DNA from: Leekyejoonella antrihumi
GTDB lineage: Bacteria > Actinomycetota > Actinomycetes > Actinomycetales > Dermatophilaceae
DNA length: 64,000 nucleotides
NCBI RefSeq assembly: GCF_007845645.1
Contig: NZ_VCQV01000003.1
Span: 186,001 to 250,000 of the forward strand
Direction of reading: 5' to 3'
Translations under genes and position numbers: made by a program
Shown: one piece after another, positions 8,246 to 16,956 of the stretch
How positions within the stretch are numbered: the stretch's first letter is position 1
Layout of the letters: every line of letters begins with the position of its first letter
The notes under the pieces: model-generated
Seen by the model: only the letters and a program-made list of their open reading frames with translations
Told to the model about the DNA's origin: nothing
The model's database searches: none

Positions 8246-9078
8246 CATCCCTCCAGAGTGGACTGACCGGAAACCCGTTCACGCTCGCGGTGTGCGCGGA
8301 GATGGTTTTCATGGATCTACCGTTCGCGGAACGAGTGCGGCGCATCCATGGTCTTGGGTTCCAGGTGGAGATCTGGGACTGGACCCGGCACGATCTCGAC
8401 GAGCTCGATGCCCTGCGCCGCGACGGAGTTGTCTACTCGTCCATGACGGGGTACGTCAGCGGTCGGCTCGGTGATCGGGCGGGCGGCGATGAGCTGCTGG
8501 AGACGGCTCGGCAATCGGTGCCCGTCGCGCAGCGTCTCGGGATCCCGCGTCTGAACCTGCACGGCACCGGTCTTGGCCCGGACGGGCTGCCCGTGCGACC
8601 CGAACCCGTCGCGACCGGGGCGATGTGGCTCACCGCTCAGCGGACGCTCACTCGGATCGCAGACCTCGGCCAGAAGGCCGGCGTCACCTTCGTGCTGGAG
8701 AACCTCAACACGAGCGTTGACCACCCCGGCGTGCCCTTCGCCACGGTTGCCGACTGCCTGGCCCTGGTGGACACCGTCGGCAGCCCGCATCTGCGGCTGA
8801 TGCTGGATCTGTATCACGCGCAGATCGGCGAGGGAAACCTCATCGAGCTCTGCCGTCAGGCGCTGCCGCACATCGGCGAGATCCAGGTCGCCGACGTGCC
8901 GGGGCGATGCGAGCCGGGCACGGGTGAGATCAGCTACCCGGCGATCGCCCGGGCGCTCGTGAAGATGGGCTACGCGGGACCGGTGGGTCTGGAGGCGTTT
9001 GCGTCGGGGGACAGCGCCGTGGCCCTGGAGCGCTTCCGGGAAGCGTTCAGTCCTGACACGGCGTTGCGCGACTCGTAA
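8242..9078 (+). CDS. Hydroxypyruvate isomerase-like TIM-barrel protein
   Basis: 278 residues starting with GTG at 8242, overlapping the dehydrogenase stop (GTGA). The product has Hyi/sugar-isomerase features: VCAEMVFMDLPFAERVRRI at the N-terminus, VLENLN with a metal-binding Glu, LMLDLYHAQIGEGN with Asp and His, IGEIQVADVPGR with a further ligand region, and a final Glu in GLEAFASG. The family interconverts hydroxypyruvate and tartronate semialdehyde or related keto sugars. Coupling with an inositol-dehydrogenase-like gene under a LacI operator suggests a two-enzyme catabolic operon. Confidence 0.87.
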   Translation: MTSLQSGLTGNPFTLAVCAEMVFMDLPFAERVRRIHGLGFQVEIWDWTRHDLDELDALRRDGVVYSSMTGYVSGRLGDRAGGDELLETARQSVPVAQRLGIPRLNLHGTGLGPDGLPVRPEPVATGAMWLTAQRTLTRIADLGQKAGVTFVLENLNTSVDHPGVPFATVADCLALVDTVGSPHLRLMLDLYHAQIGEGNLIELCRQALPHIGEIQVADVPGRCEPGTGEISYPAIARALVKMGYAGPVGLEAFASGDSAVALERFREAFSPDTALRDS

Positions 9079-9108
9079 CACCGCTGAGGTCGATGGCTGA
9101 CCCCATGG

Positions 9109-9179
9109 CAACAGGACTCGGCAGGACGGCGGCCGGTATGCGGCGAGGTTTCCGAAGCGGCGCGACTCGACTCCTGTTG
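9109..9179. repeat. Copy 1 of an ~80-bp intergenic repeat with inverted ends
   Basis: The ends CAACAGGACTCG (9109-9120) and CGACTCCTGTTG (9168-9179) are inverted repeats with one mismatch. The interior holds GGTATGC, the complement of the GCATACC seen centrally in the other three copies, so this copy lies in the opposite orientation. It is intergenic between 9078 and 9280. Confidence 0.75.
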
Positions 9180-9279
9180 GCGTGACAGATGGCACGGGCG
9201 GACATTGACCCGGCGAGGTAGCCTGGGATTAGCGGTTCCGCTGGGGGCGGGCCCGCATCGAGAAGCCAGGAGGTGCGTG

Positions 9280-10149
9280 GTGCCGACGATCCCGACGCTG
9301 TTTTCTCTCCCGGCGGCCGTAAGTGGTCCGCTGGGGGGGATCACGCTGTTCGCGCTGGTCATTTCGATGTTCAGCCGGGGGCCGACGAAGCATGTTCGCG
9401 CCATCGCGGCGCTGGCCGTCGCCGCGGCACTGGCGCTGACCGGCGCACACTGGATCGCCCAGCCGGTCGCCGCAATCTGCCTGGCCACCTTCTGCGCCTA
9501 CGCGTGGTCCTCGCCCCGCAAGTCGTGGCGTCCGCTCAGCCGAGCGGTGGTCGGCGTCGTGGCCTTCGCCGCTTTCGGGGCTACCTGGGCGCTGGCAGTC
9601 GTCGCGTGGATGTCTGTCGCCGTCTTCTTCACTCGCGGCGGGTCCTGGCGCGGTTGCGGCGCCCGCGGGCGCCGCATGCCGCGGGCCCGTCGCGCCAAGG
9701 TCAGTGCGGACGCCGCCGCGCAGACCGTGGAGTCGGTCGCTCGGCCCGTGGCAGATCTGCGCGCCATGGCCCACGACATCCGTGTGCCCAAGGACTGCCG
9801 CGCTCAGCTGAGTGACCTGCGAGACCGGTGTCGCGTGACGCGCGCCTACCTGATGGAGCGCGGTCTGAACGAGGGCCGGCACGGATACACCGTGCACGAG
9901 ATCGAGCACAGCTACGCGCCGGAGGCAGTGCGGGCCTACCTGGCCCTGCCGCCCACGATGGCCAACGTGCAGCCGCTGCAGGACGGTAAGACCGGGCATC
10001 AGCTGCTGTCCGAACAGCTGAACCTGCTGCTGGCGGCCGTCGACGACGAGATGGCCGAGGCTACCACCATCGGCGGTGAGGACCTGCTGGCCAGCCACCG
10101 ATTCCTCAGCGGCAAGTTCGGCAAGAGGTCCAACGACCTCACGCTCTAG
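9280..10149 (+). CDS. Hypothetical membrane protein with soluble C-terminal domain
   Basis: About 289 residues from a GTG at 9280, chosen because AGGAGG sits at 9268-9273, six bases upstream. The N-terminal 110 residues contain about four hydrophobic segments (for example LGGITLFALVISMF, IAALAVAAALALTGAHWIA, AVVGVVAFAAFGATWALAVV). A basic linker (GARGRRMPRARRAK) follows, then a soluble region of about 150 residues with ESVARPVADLRAMAHDIRVP and YTVHEIEHSYAPEAVRAYLAL. The C-terminal part resembles actinobacterial hypothetical proteins of unknown role. It is flanked on both sides by the 80-bp repeat. No function is proposed. Confidence 0.75.
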   Translation: MPTIPTLFSLPAAVSGPLGGITLFALVISMFSRGPTKHVRAIAALAVAAALALTGAHWIAQPVAAICLATFCAYAWSSPRKSWRPLSRAVVGVVAFAAFGATWALAVVAWMSVAVFFTRGGSWRGCGARGRRMPRARRAKVSADAAAQTVESVARPVADLRAMAHDIRVPKDCRAQLSDLRDRCRVTRAYLMERGLNEGRHGYTVHEIEHSYAPEAVRAYLALPPTMANVQPLQDGKTGHQLLSEQLNLLLAAVDDEMAEATTIGGEDLLASHRFLSGKFGKRSNDLTL

Positions 10150-10173
10150 CCGGGCCTAGGGACCCGTTCCACG

Positions 10174-10254
10174 AACAGGAGTCGAGCCGGGCGCCCGGAG
10201 TGGGCCGCCGGCATACCGCGGAATGTGGAGTTGAGGGCGGCCATGACTCCTGTT
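10174..10254. repeat. Copy 2 of the ~80-bp intergenic repeat
   Basis: Perfect 10-bp inverted ends AACAGGAGTC (10174-10183) and GACTCCTGTT (10245-10254) enclose the central GGCATACCG at 10210-10218. It lies between the membrane protein and the broken gene at 10352. Confidence 0.8.
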
Positions 10255-10351
10255 GGTGTGCCGAGCCGGCAAGACTGCGGTGGGTATCCGGCGCCCGAAT
10301 GGCCTGTGGATAACCTCAGTCGGGGGTGCTGCGCCTGGCAGCGTGGAGGTC

Positions 10352-11023
10352 ATGTCCGACGATCGTCTGGCCTGCATCCTGCGGGAGCGCGGCGGTGTCG
10401 TGGTGCGCGGCGACCTGGTCGGTGCCGGTGTGCGGCCCGCGGTGATCCGGCGCGCGCTGGTCGATGGCCGGCGGTCAGGGTGGCTCGAGGTCGCTATGTC
10501 CTGCCTGCGGTGTCCGAGCAGCTCAAGGCGGCGGATGGGCATACGGCCGTCCTCAGCCAGTTGAGCGCGGCCGCGGCGTGGGGGTGGTCGCTGCGCGACG
10601 AACCGTGCGACCTGCGGGCGCTCGCGGATCGGTTGACCGGCCGGAATGCCGTCGCCGCTCGGCGCGTGCTTCGTGCCGCTGACGGTCGGGCCGCCAACCC
10701 CCTCGAGTCGTGCCGTCGGGCGGTCGCGCTCGACGTTGAAGGGTTTCACGTGCAACCACCGCAGGTGATCACCGGGCCGGGGTTCTTCGCGATGGTCGAC
10801 CGCGCAGACGTGCAGCGCGCAATCGTGCTGGAGGCAGAGGGCTTCGAGTTCCACGGGACGCGCGAGGGACTGCAGCGCGACTGCCGGCGCTACACCGAGC
10901 TGGCTTGCGCCCGGCTGGATCGTGCTGCGCTTCACCTATGCGGATGTCATGGGTCGGCCGCACTGGGTGCGCCAGATGATCGAGGCCACGATGCGGCAGC
11001 GCCGCCTGCTACCGGCGCCGTAA
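10352..11023 (+). pseudogene. Decayed gene for a DUF559/AbiEi-like DNA-associated protein
   Basis: The ATG at 10352 is preceded by GGAGG and begins MSDDRLACILRERGGVVVRG, an antitoxin-like winged-helix start. After VIRRALVDGRR (about 10470) the homologous reading (VARGRYVLPAVSEQ) continues in another frame, which fits loss of one base. A central stretch normally present before the nuclease-like domain is missing: the sequence jumps from AAAAWGWSLRDEP to LRAADGRAANPLESC. A second shift near 10910 is needed to reach VLRFTYADVMGRPHWVRQM and the stop at 11021-11023. The intact family (AbiEi-type N-terminus plus DUF559-like C-terminus) is common in actinomycetes. This copy cannot make the full protein. 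Confidence 0.7.
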
Positions 11024-11047
11024 TCCTGCACACCCCGGGTGCCACGA

Positions 11048-11127
11048 ACAGGAGTCGAGGCGGTGAACCGCGGCGCGACGTTCGGCATACCGGGGGCTGG
11101 TGGTTCGACCGGGTCGGCGAGTCCTGT
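11048..11127. repeat. Copy 3 of the ~80-bp intergenic repeat
   Basis: Ends ACAGGAGTCG (11048-11057) and CGAGTCCTGT (11118-11127) are inverted with one mismatch, around a central CGGCATACCG. It lies between the broken gene and the convergent peptidyl-tRNA hydrolase gene. Confidence 0.8.
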
Positions 11128-11153
11128 CGGTGTGATGAGGCTCGGTGCGGTTG

Positions 11154-11951
11154 TCAGCCAGACGCGGGGGCCTGCGCAATGACGGTGAGGGTGCCCGGCG
11201 CGATCTCGGTGAACCCGGCGTCGCGCACGGCCAGCAGGCGCGCGTCCCGCCAGGCCCTCTGCGGATCGGCGAGCATGCCCGCGAGCTCGCGCCAGGTGGT
11301 CGCGTCCGCACGGATGCCGTAGGCGGGGTAACCCGCTCCGGCCCAGCGTGCGAGTGCTCCGGGGTCGGCTTCGGCAAGCAGCGCGGCGCCGATCATCGCC
11401 GCATGGCCGGTCTGGGCCATCGACTTGCCGAGGGTCATCGGTGGTTGCGGCGGCAGCCACATCCGCAGGGTCGGCCCGTCCGGCGCGACGGGCCGCCCGT
11501 CGTGGGGCGCGTCCGTGCCACCGACCTGCAGCCGGGAGACCCGCTTGTCGAGGTCGACCGCGCGACCGGGCACCAGCGCGCGCACCTGCGTGTCACCGCA
11601 GCCCAGCGTGATCCCGGGCAGCTCCTGCACGGCGCCCCAGTGCGCTCCGCGGGCGCGGCGGGTCACCTTGCGAATATGGCCGGTGCAGTATGCCGTGACC
11701 GCCTCGTGCCACGCGCCGCCCGCCGCGGAGCGGGGGTCCAGGCACACCGCGACGGCGGCGGAGGCACTGAGTGCAACCGCCGCATGCCAGCTCGGCGTGC
11801 TGTCGCGCTCCATCCGCACCACCAGCTGCAGGGCGCGCACGTCCTGCGCGGCCTCCGCCCGGTCGTCGACGACGCCGTGCTCGTCGAGAGCCAGCCAGTC
11901 GTCATACCGGTGGCGGAGCGGATCGAGCACCTGCGTGGGGAGCGACGTCAC
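11154..11951 (-). CDS. PTH2-type peptidyl-tRNA hydrolase domain protein
   Basis: 265 residues from a GTG at 11951 (VTSLPTQVLDPLRHRY). The frame stays open to 12035, but that extension runs through repeat copy 4 and is unlikely to be coding. The C-terminal half has the PTH2-like pattern LRMWLPPQPPMTLGKSMAQ then TGHAAMIGAALL, where the Lys/Gln/His-Ala stretch matches the catalytic helix of archaeal-type peptidyl-tRNA hydrolases. The N-terminal half (ALQLVVRMERDSTPSWH, ALSASAAVAVCLDPR) is an actinobacterial extension. Its role would be rescue of peptidyl-tRNA or a related reaction. It is flanked by repeat copies 3 and 4. Confidence 0.75.
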   Translation of the reverse strand: MTSLPTQVLDPLRHRYDDWLALDEHGVVDDRAEAAQDVRALQLVVRMERDSTPSWHAAVALSASAAVAVCLDPRSAAGGAWHEAVTAYCTGHIRKVTRRARGAHWGAVQELPGITLGCGDTQVRALVPGRAVDLDKRVSRLQVGGTDAPHDGRPVAPDGPTLRMWLPPQPPMTLGKSMAQTGHAAMIGAALLAEADPGALARWAGAGYPAYGIRADATTWRELAGMLADPQRAWRDARLLAVRDAGFTEIAPGTLTVIAQAPASG

Positions 11952-11999
11952 CGCACCATCATCGCCGAGGTGAGGGCGGTGGCCGCCGCGGCCACACGA

Positions 12000-12079
12000 A
12001 CAGGACTCGACGTCGGGCGCACATCCGGCGTGCACGGCATACCGGGGAATGCGGTGCCGCTGGACGGGGCGAGTCCTGT
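12000..12079. repeat. Copy 4 of the ~80-bp intergenic repeat
   Basis: Perfect inverted ends ACAGGACTCG (12000-12009) and CGAGTCCTGT (12070-12079) enclose a central GGCATACCGGGG. It separates the peptidyl-tRNA hydrolase gene from the ino1 terminator. Confidence 0.8.
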
Positions 12080-12090
12080 CGGTATGCCGA

Positions 12091-12124
12091 GAGGCCCGGT
12101 CCCCTGGGCAGGGAACCGGGCCTC
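12091..12124 (-). terminator. Stem-loop downstream of ino1
   Basis: GAGGCCCGGT (12091-12100) pairs perfectly with ACCGGGCCTC (12115-12124). It lies 31 bp after the ino1 stop. There is no clear T-run, as is common in high-GC actinomycetes. Confidence 0.65.
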
Positions 12125-12154
12125 GCTCAACGGTTGTCGAGCGCTGCAGTCAGA

Positions 12155-13234
12155 TCAGCGGGGCTCGTCGCCGGAGATGAAGGCCTCGAGCTTGGCGCGG
12201 CCAACCTCGTCGCGACGCTGCTCCGGCGGGGACTTCATCAGGTAGGCCGCCGGGGAGAGCAGCGGGCCGCCGATGCCGCGGTCCTTGGCGATCTTCGCCG
12301 CGCGGATGGCGTCGATGATGATGCCGGCGCTGTTGGGGGAGTCCCACACCTCGAGCTTGTACTCCAGGTTCAGCGGCACGTCACCGAAGGCGCGACCCTC
12401 GAGGCGGACGTAGGCCCACTTGCGGTCGTCCAGCCACTGCACGTAGTCGGACGGGCCGATGTGCACGTTGCGGGCGCCCAGGTCGTGCTCCAGGTTGGAG
12501 GTGACGGCCTGCGTCTTGGAGAGCTTCTTGGACTCCAGGCGATCGCGCTCGAGCATGTTCTTGAAGTCCATGTTGCCGCCGACGTTCAGCTGGAACGTGC
12601 GGTCCAGCTGCACTCCGCGGTCCTCGAACAGCTTGGCCATGACGCGGTGCGTGATGGTCGCGCCGACCTGGCTCTTGATGTCGTCGCCGATGATCGGCAC
12701 GCCGGCGTCCTCGAACTTCTTGGCCCACTCCGGGTCTGAGGCGATGAAGACGGGCAGCGCGTTGACGAACGCGACGTTGGCGTCGATGGCGCACTGGGCG
12801 TAGTACTTGTCGGCGATTTCGGAACCCACCGGGAGGTAGGACACTAGGACGTCGGCCTTGGAGTCCTTCAGCGCCTGCACGATGTCGACCGGCTCGGCGT
12901 CGGACTCCTCGATGGTCAGGCGGTAGTACTTGCCGAGACCGTCGTTGGTGACACCGCGCTGCACGGTGATGCCGGTCGGCGGCACATCGGCGATCTTGAT
13001 GGTGTTGTTCTCCGAGGAGTTGATCGCCTCGGACAGGTCGAAGCCGACCTTCTTGGCGTCCACGTCGAACGCGGCGACGAACTCGACGTCGTTCACGTGG
13101 TATTCGCCGAACTTGACGTGCATCAGGCCGGGCACCGACGCCTCGGGTGAGGCGTCCTTGTAGTACTCAACACCCTGCACGAGCGAGCTCGCGCAGTTGC
13201 CGACGCCGACGATGGCGACGCGCACCGATCCCAT
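12155..13234 (-). CDS. ino1: Inositol-3-phosphate synthase
   Basis: 359 residues, matching the length of actinobacterial myo-inositol-1-phosphate synthases. NAD-binding [12 protein letters not shown] at the N-terminus, then [23 protein letters not shown], and [10 protein letters not shown] with the conserved NALP. The catalytic region is [16 protein letters not shown], followed by [13 protein letters not shown]. It converts glucose-6-phosphate to inositol-3-phosphate, the precursor of phosphatidylinositol and mycothiol. It is cotranscribed in the same direction as the upstream PadR gene, the same neighbourhood as Rv0046c-Rv0047c. It is likely controlled by that PadR regulator. Confidence 0.97.
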   Translation of the reverse strand: MGSVRVAIVGVGNCASSLVQGVEYYKDASPEASVPGLMHVKFGEYHVNDVEFVAAFDVDAKKVGFDLSEAINSSENNTIKIADVPPTGITVQRGVTNDGLGKYYRLTIEESDAEPVDIVQALKDSKADVLVSYLPVGSEIADKYYAQCAIDANVAFVNALPVFIASDPEWAKKFEDAGVPIIGDDIKSQVGATITHRVMAKLFEDRGVQLDRTFQLNVGGNMDFKNMLERDRLESKKLSKTQAVTSNLEHDLGARNVHIGPSDYVQWLDDRKWAYVRLEGRAFGDVPLNLEYKLEVWDSPNSAGIIIDAIRAAKIAKDRGIGGPLLSPAAYLMKSPPEQRRDEVGRAKLEAFISGDEPR

Positions 13235-13304
13235 GACTGCTCCTTCTGCCCCGGCTCCATCGCGCGTGGCCGGAGCCTCGCGCTGGTGCCGCTGACGTGA
13301 TTAG

Positions 13305-13889
13305 TTACTGCGTTTCTGATTGAGTTTTTCTGCTGTATGCCGATCGTTCGGTTTCGATCAGCTCGGAGAGCCAGCGCACTTCGCGCTCGGTCGACTCCAG
13401 ACCGTGCCGGTGCAGCTCAGCCGTGTAGCTGTCCACCCGCGCACGTCGTTCCTTGCTTGTCTCCCGAGCAGCATCGAGGCGCTCTTCGAGCCGGCTGCGG
13501 CGTCCTTCGAGGATGCGCAGCCGCACGTCACTGGTCGCGCGCCCGAAGAACGCGAAGTGGACGTCGAAGTTCTCGTCCTCCCAGGAGGCCGGTCCCGTCT
13601 GGGACATCAGCTCCTGGAACTGCTCCTTACCCTCGGCGGTCAACTCGTAGGTGATGCGGGCTCGTTTGCCCGCCACCGGGTTGCTGCCGGTCCCACGAGC
13701 CTCGGTGGACTCGCTGATCCACCTGCGCTCGACCAACGAGCGCAGGCAAGGGTAGAGCGACCCGTACGACACGACGCGGAAGGCGCCGAGCACCGTCGAC
13801 AGCCGCTTGCGCAGCTCATACCCGTGCAGCGGGGCATCATGCAGCAGCCCCAGCACGGCCAGCTCGAGAATGGCGCCACGTCTGGACAC
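13305..13889 (-). CDS. PadR family transcriptional regulator
   Basis: 194 residues from a GTG at 13889 (VSRRGAILELAVLGLLHDAPLHG), with GAGAGGGG about 7 nt upstream. The frame continues to 14003, but this would read through the operator-like palindrome. The N-terminal winged helix shows the PadR pattern GYELRKRL, VSYGSLYPCLRSLVERRWI and ARITYELTAEGKEQF. The C-terminal helical region is Arg/Glu-rich (LRILEGRRSRLEERLDAARE) and would form the dimer. It is the positional equivalent of Rv0047c and lies upstream of ino1. Two inverted repeats in its promoter region suggest autoregulation. Confidence 0.92.
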   Translation of the reverse strand: MSRRGAILELAVLGLLHDAPLHGYELRKRLSTVLGAFRVVSYGSLYPCLRSLVERRWISESTEARGTGSNPVAGKRARITYELTAEGKEQFQELMSQTGPASWEDENFDVHFAFFGRATSDVRLRILEGRRSRLEERLDAARETSKERRARVDSYTAELHRHGLESTEREVRWLSELIETERSAYSRKTQSETQ

Positions 13890-13927
13890 GGCATACCCCT
13901 CTCGGCTGGACGACGGTTGAATCGCAA

Positions 13928-13952
13928 GGTGACAAAATGGGACTTTGTCACC
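13928..13952. promoter_or_regulatory. Inverted repeat upstream of the PadR gene
   Basis: GGTGACAAA (13928-13936) and TTTGTCACC (13944-13952) form a perfect 9-bp inverted repeat with a 7-nt spacer, about 40 bp before the PadR start. It is a candidate operator or promoter-overlapping site. Confidence 0.5.
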
Positions 13953-13966
13953 ATCACTGTAGCGCA

Positions 13967-13989
13967 CGATGTATCGAGTCGATACATCG
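13967..13989. promoter_or_regulatory. PadR-type operator candidate between padR and the PBP gene
   Basis: CGATGTATCGA (13967-13977), one central G, then TCGATACATCG (13979-13989): a perfect 11-bp inverted repeat. The ATGTATC/GATACAT half-sites resemble known PadR operators. It sits in the divergent region between the PadR regulator and the penicillin-binding protein gene, so it could control both. Confidence 0.7.
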
Positions 13990-14054
13990 AGTCTCCCGGT
14001 CACGGGTTGGGCACGTCTCAGGTGAGGCGTATGTGATCGGGTTACCCTTCAGCG

Positions 14055-16286
14055 GTGACATCTGAGAGCAGCGCGCGAACGTCCCGGCGACGGCGCCCCC
14101 GCAAAGAGCACAGCCTGTGGTTCAAGGTTGCTGTGCGCACGGTCTTCAGCCTGGTGGGACTGTTCCTGCTCGGTGTCATCGTGCTGGTGGTCATCTACCT
14201 GCGCACCGGCATCCCGCAGCCGAACGCCGACGCCCAGAAGCAGTCGTCGATCATCTACTACAGCGACGGGCACACCGAGATCGGCCGCATCGGCCAGGTC
14301 GACCGGCAGGACGTGAGGCTGAGCCAGGTGCCCACGACGGTGCAGCATGAGTTTCTCTCGGCAGAGGACCGCACCTTCTACAGCAACAACGGGATCTCGC
14401 CGAGCGGCATCATCCGGGCGTTGTGGAACAACCTGCGCGGCAACCCCGAGCAGGGCGGGTCGACGATCACGCAGCAGTACGTGAAGAACTATTTCCTGAG
14501 CCAGGACCGCTCGGTGACCCGCAAGCTCAAGGAGGCGATGATCTCCATCAAGGTGGATCACAAGTACTCCAAGGCGCAGATCCTGCAGGACTACCTCAAC
14601 AACACCTACTTCGGGCGCGGCGCTTACGGGATCCAGGCCGCCTCGAAGGCCTACTTCAACACCGACGTGTCCAAGCTGACGGTGAGCCAGGGAGCGTTCC
14701 TGGCCTCGGTGATCAATGCCCCGGGGCTCTATGACCCGCAGTACGGCGCGGCGGCGGCCCAGCGCGCCAACGCCCGCATGGTCTACGTGCTGGACGGCAT
14801 GGTCAAGGAGGGCTGGCTGAGCCAGGCCGTGCGGAACCAACAGACCTTCCCGACGTTCAGCAAGCCGAAGGCACCCGACTACGGCACCGGGCCGAAGAGC
14901 TTCATCATCGAGGACGTCAAGGCGCAGCTCAAGTCGCAGCTGCATCTGACCGATCAGGACATTGCCCGCGGCGGCCTGCGCATCACGACCACCATCAACC
15001 AGAAGGACCAGAACGCGGCGGTGAGCGCGGTGAACAAGAACGTGCCGTCCCAGACCGCGCAGATCGAGGCGTTGCACGCCGGGCTGGTCGCCCAGAAGCC
15101 GGACGGCGCGATCGTCGCGATGTATGGCGGGAGCGGATCGGCGCAGACGTCCTACAACTCGGCCACCCAGGCGACGATGCAGGCTGGCTCACAGTTCAAG
15201 GTCTTCACCTTGACAGCGGCGCTGGAGAAGGGCATTCCGCTGAGCCGGCGCTACAGCGGCGCCAGCCCGCTGGTGATCGGCGGGACGAGCTTCCACAACG
15301 ACTTGCACGAGCAGTTCGGCGACATCGATCTCGACACGGCCCTGTCGCACTCGGTGAACACGGTCTTTCTGCAGCTGAACCAGGACGTCGGACCCAAGAA
15401 CACCATGCTCACCGCGCAGAAGATGGGTATTCCGGCGACTGACCCGGGCATGACCAAGTCGGGATCTCCCGACACCGACATCAACAACGTGCTCGGTGTG
15501 GCATCGGTGCACGTGGCCGACATGGCCAACGCCTACAGCACCGTCAACAACGGCGGCAAGCGGGCCACGCCATATCTGGTCCAGAAGGTCAGTAGTGTGG
15601 AGGGCAGCTACAGCTACCAGGCGCACCCGAAGACCACCCAGGTGGTTGACAAGTCGATCGCCGACGACGTGACCAATGCGATGAGCCACGTGCTCACCGA
15701 CCCGGGTGCCAGCGCGCACGCGAGCGCCGGCCAGATCAACCGGCCGGCGGCCGGCAAGACCGGCACCACGACCGGGTTCATGTCCGCGTGGTTCACCGGA
15801 TTCACTCCGGGGCAGCTGACCACCTCGGTCGGCATGTATGCCGGCGCCGGCAAGGCCGCCGGGACCAAGTCCTTGGCCCAGGCGGGTCAGATGTTCTACG
15901 GGGGTGAAGTGCCGGCAACGATCTGGCTGGACTTCATGCAGGCGGCGCTGGCGGGCCAGCCGAAGACGCCGCTGCCGCCGCTGAGCGCCGCCAATCGGGC
16001 GGCGACCGCCACGCAGGCGCCGGTCACGACCCAGCCATCGACGACGTCCACCCCCCCGCCGGCGACGTCGACCACCTCCAGCCCTTCCTCGAGCAGCTCG
16101 TCGAGCTCGTCGTCCAGCACCCCGCCCAGCACGACTCCGCCCACGGCGAGCACTCCGCCCCCGACGAGCACTCCGCCCCCGACGAGCACGCCCGTGCCCA
16201 CGGCTCCGCGTTCCACGACCCAGCCGCCGGCCAGTCAGGCTCCCGGGGGCGGGCCGAGCCGGTCGACCGCACCGGCCGCTCCCTGA
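14055..16286 (+). CDS. ponA: Class A penicillin-binding protein (transglycosylase/transpeptidase)
   Basis: 743 residues from a GTG at 14055. A basic cytoplasmic tail (RTSRRRRPRKEH) is followed by one membrane anchor (residues about 28-50). The GT51 transglycosylase domain has SAEDRTFYSNNGIS with the catalytic Glu, GGSTITQQYVKNYFL, and NNTYFGRGAYGIQAASKAYF. The transpeptidase domain has the active-site serine motif AGSQFKVF (SxxK), HSVNTVF (SxN) and GKTGTTTGF (KTG). The last roughly 90 residues are a Pro/Ser/Thr-rich extracellular tail. It polymerises and cross-links peptidoglycan at the cell surface. It corresponds in position to ponA1 of Mycobacterium and is divergent from padR. Confidence 0.95.
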   Translation: MTSESSARTSRRRRPRKEHSLWFKVAVRTVFSLVGLFLLGVIVLVVIYLRTGIPQPNADAQKQSSIIYYSDGHTEIGRIGQVDRQDVRLSQVPTTVQHEFLSAEDRTFYSNNGISPSGIIRALWNNLRGNPEQGGSTITQQYVKNYFLSQDRSVTRKLKEAMISIKVDHKYSKAQILQDYLNNTYFGRGAYGIQAASKAYFNTDVSKLTVSQGAFLASVINAPGLYDPQYGAAAAQRANARMVYVLDGMVKEGWLSQAVRNQQTFPTFSKPKAPDYGTGPKSFIIEDVKAQLKSQLHLTDQDIARGGLRITTTINQKDQNAAVSAVNKNVPSQTAQIEALHAGLVAQKPDGAIVAMYGGSGSAQTSYNSATQATMQAGSQFKVFTLTAALEKGIPLSRRYSGASPLVIGGTSFHNDLHEQFGDIDLDTALSHSVNTVFLQLNQDVGPKNTMLTAQKMGIPATDPGMTKSGSPDTDINNVLGVASVHVADMANAYSTVNNGGKRATPYLVQKVSSVEGSYSYQAHPKTTQVVDKSIADDVTNAMSHVLTDPGASAHASAGQINRPAAGKTGTTTGFMSAWFTGFTPGQLTTSVGMYAGAGKAAGTKSLAQAGQMFYGGEVPATIWLDFMQAALAGQPKTPLPPLSAANRAATATQAPVTTQPSTTSTPPPATSTTSSPSSSSSSSSSSSTPPSTTPPTASTPPPTSTPPPTSTPVPTAPRSTTQPPASQAPGGGPSRSTAPAAP

Positions 16287-16383
16287 CCGCCGAACGGTCA
16301 CGAGGGTCGGCCAGGCGAGCCTTACTGGAATGATTCAATAAAACAGTGTTTGATGATGTCCGAGGCGAAAGGAAGGACATCCC

Positions 16384-16911
16384 ATGACTGACACACTTTC
16401 CCGCACCGAGAGCGCCACGGTGGCCGCTCCGTTCGAGGCATCCCGGCTGCTGGCCGATCAGCTGCAGCAGCTGCACGTGGACCTGATCGACCTGCATCTG
16501 CAGGGCAAGCAGGCACATTGGAACGTCGTCGGCAAGAACTTCCGCGACCTGCACCTCCAGCTCGACGAGCTGGTCGACGCGGCCCGTGAGTTCTCCGACA
16601 CGATCGCCGAGCGGATGCGCGCCATCTACGTGGTTCCGGACGGCCGCGCCGCGACGGTTGCGTCGCACAGCAGCCTGGCGCAGTTCCCGACGGGCGAGGT
16701 CGACACCGGCGAGACCGTCGACCTGATCACTGCCGCGGTCTATGCGGCCGTGGGCACGGTGCGCCGGATCCACGATGACGTGGACGAGCAGGACCCGACG
16801 ACGGCCGACATCCTGCACAGCATTCTCGAGCGGCTGGAGCAGCTCGCCTGGATGATCAGCGCGGAGAACCGGGTGGCGGGTCGCAGCATTCCGCGGCCCA
16901 TCTCGCACTGA
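16384..16911 (+). CDS. dps: Dps-family DNA starvation/ferritin-like protein
   Basis: 175 residues. The ferritin-like Dps signature is clear: DLIDLHLQGKQAHWNVVG, with the ferroxidase His, and FRDLHLQLDELVDAAREFSD, with the Asp/Glu ligands, around residues 36-70. It would form a 12-subunit cage that stores iron, detoxifies peroxide and protects DNA. AAAGGAAGGA precedes the ATG at 16384. The upstream 60 bp are AT-richer (AATGATTCAATAAAAC) and likely hold the promoter. It is not normally part of the ponA-rpsF block, so it is probably an insertion into the conserved order. Confidence 0.93.
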   Translation: MTDTLSRTESATVAAPFEASRLLADQLQQLHVDLIDLHLQGKQAHWNVVGKNFRDLHLQLDELVDAAREFSDTIAERMRAIYVVPDGRAATVASHSSLAQFPTGEVDTGETVDLITAAVYAAVGTVRRIHDDVDEQDPTTADILHSILERLEQLAWMISAENRVAGRSIPRPISH

Positions 16912-16956
16912 CCACATCTCGCCGGGTCGTAGGGTTCGCGACGTATCCTGCGCACC

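Noticed and set aside
11951-12035. Longer N-terminus for the peptidyl-tRNA hydrolase gene
   Set aside because: The extension would be encoded by the end of repeat copy 4 and has no conserved sequence; GTG 11951 is preferred.
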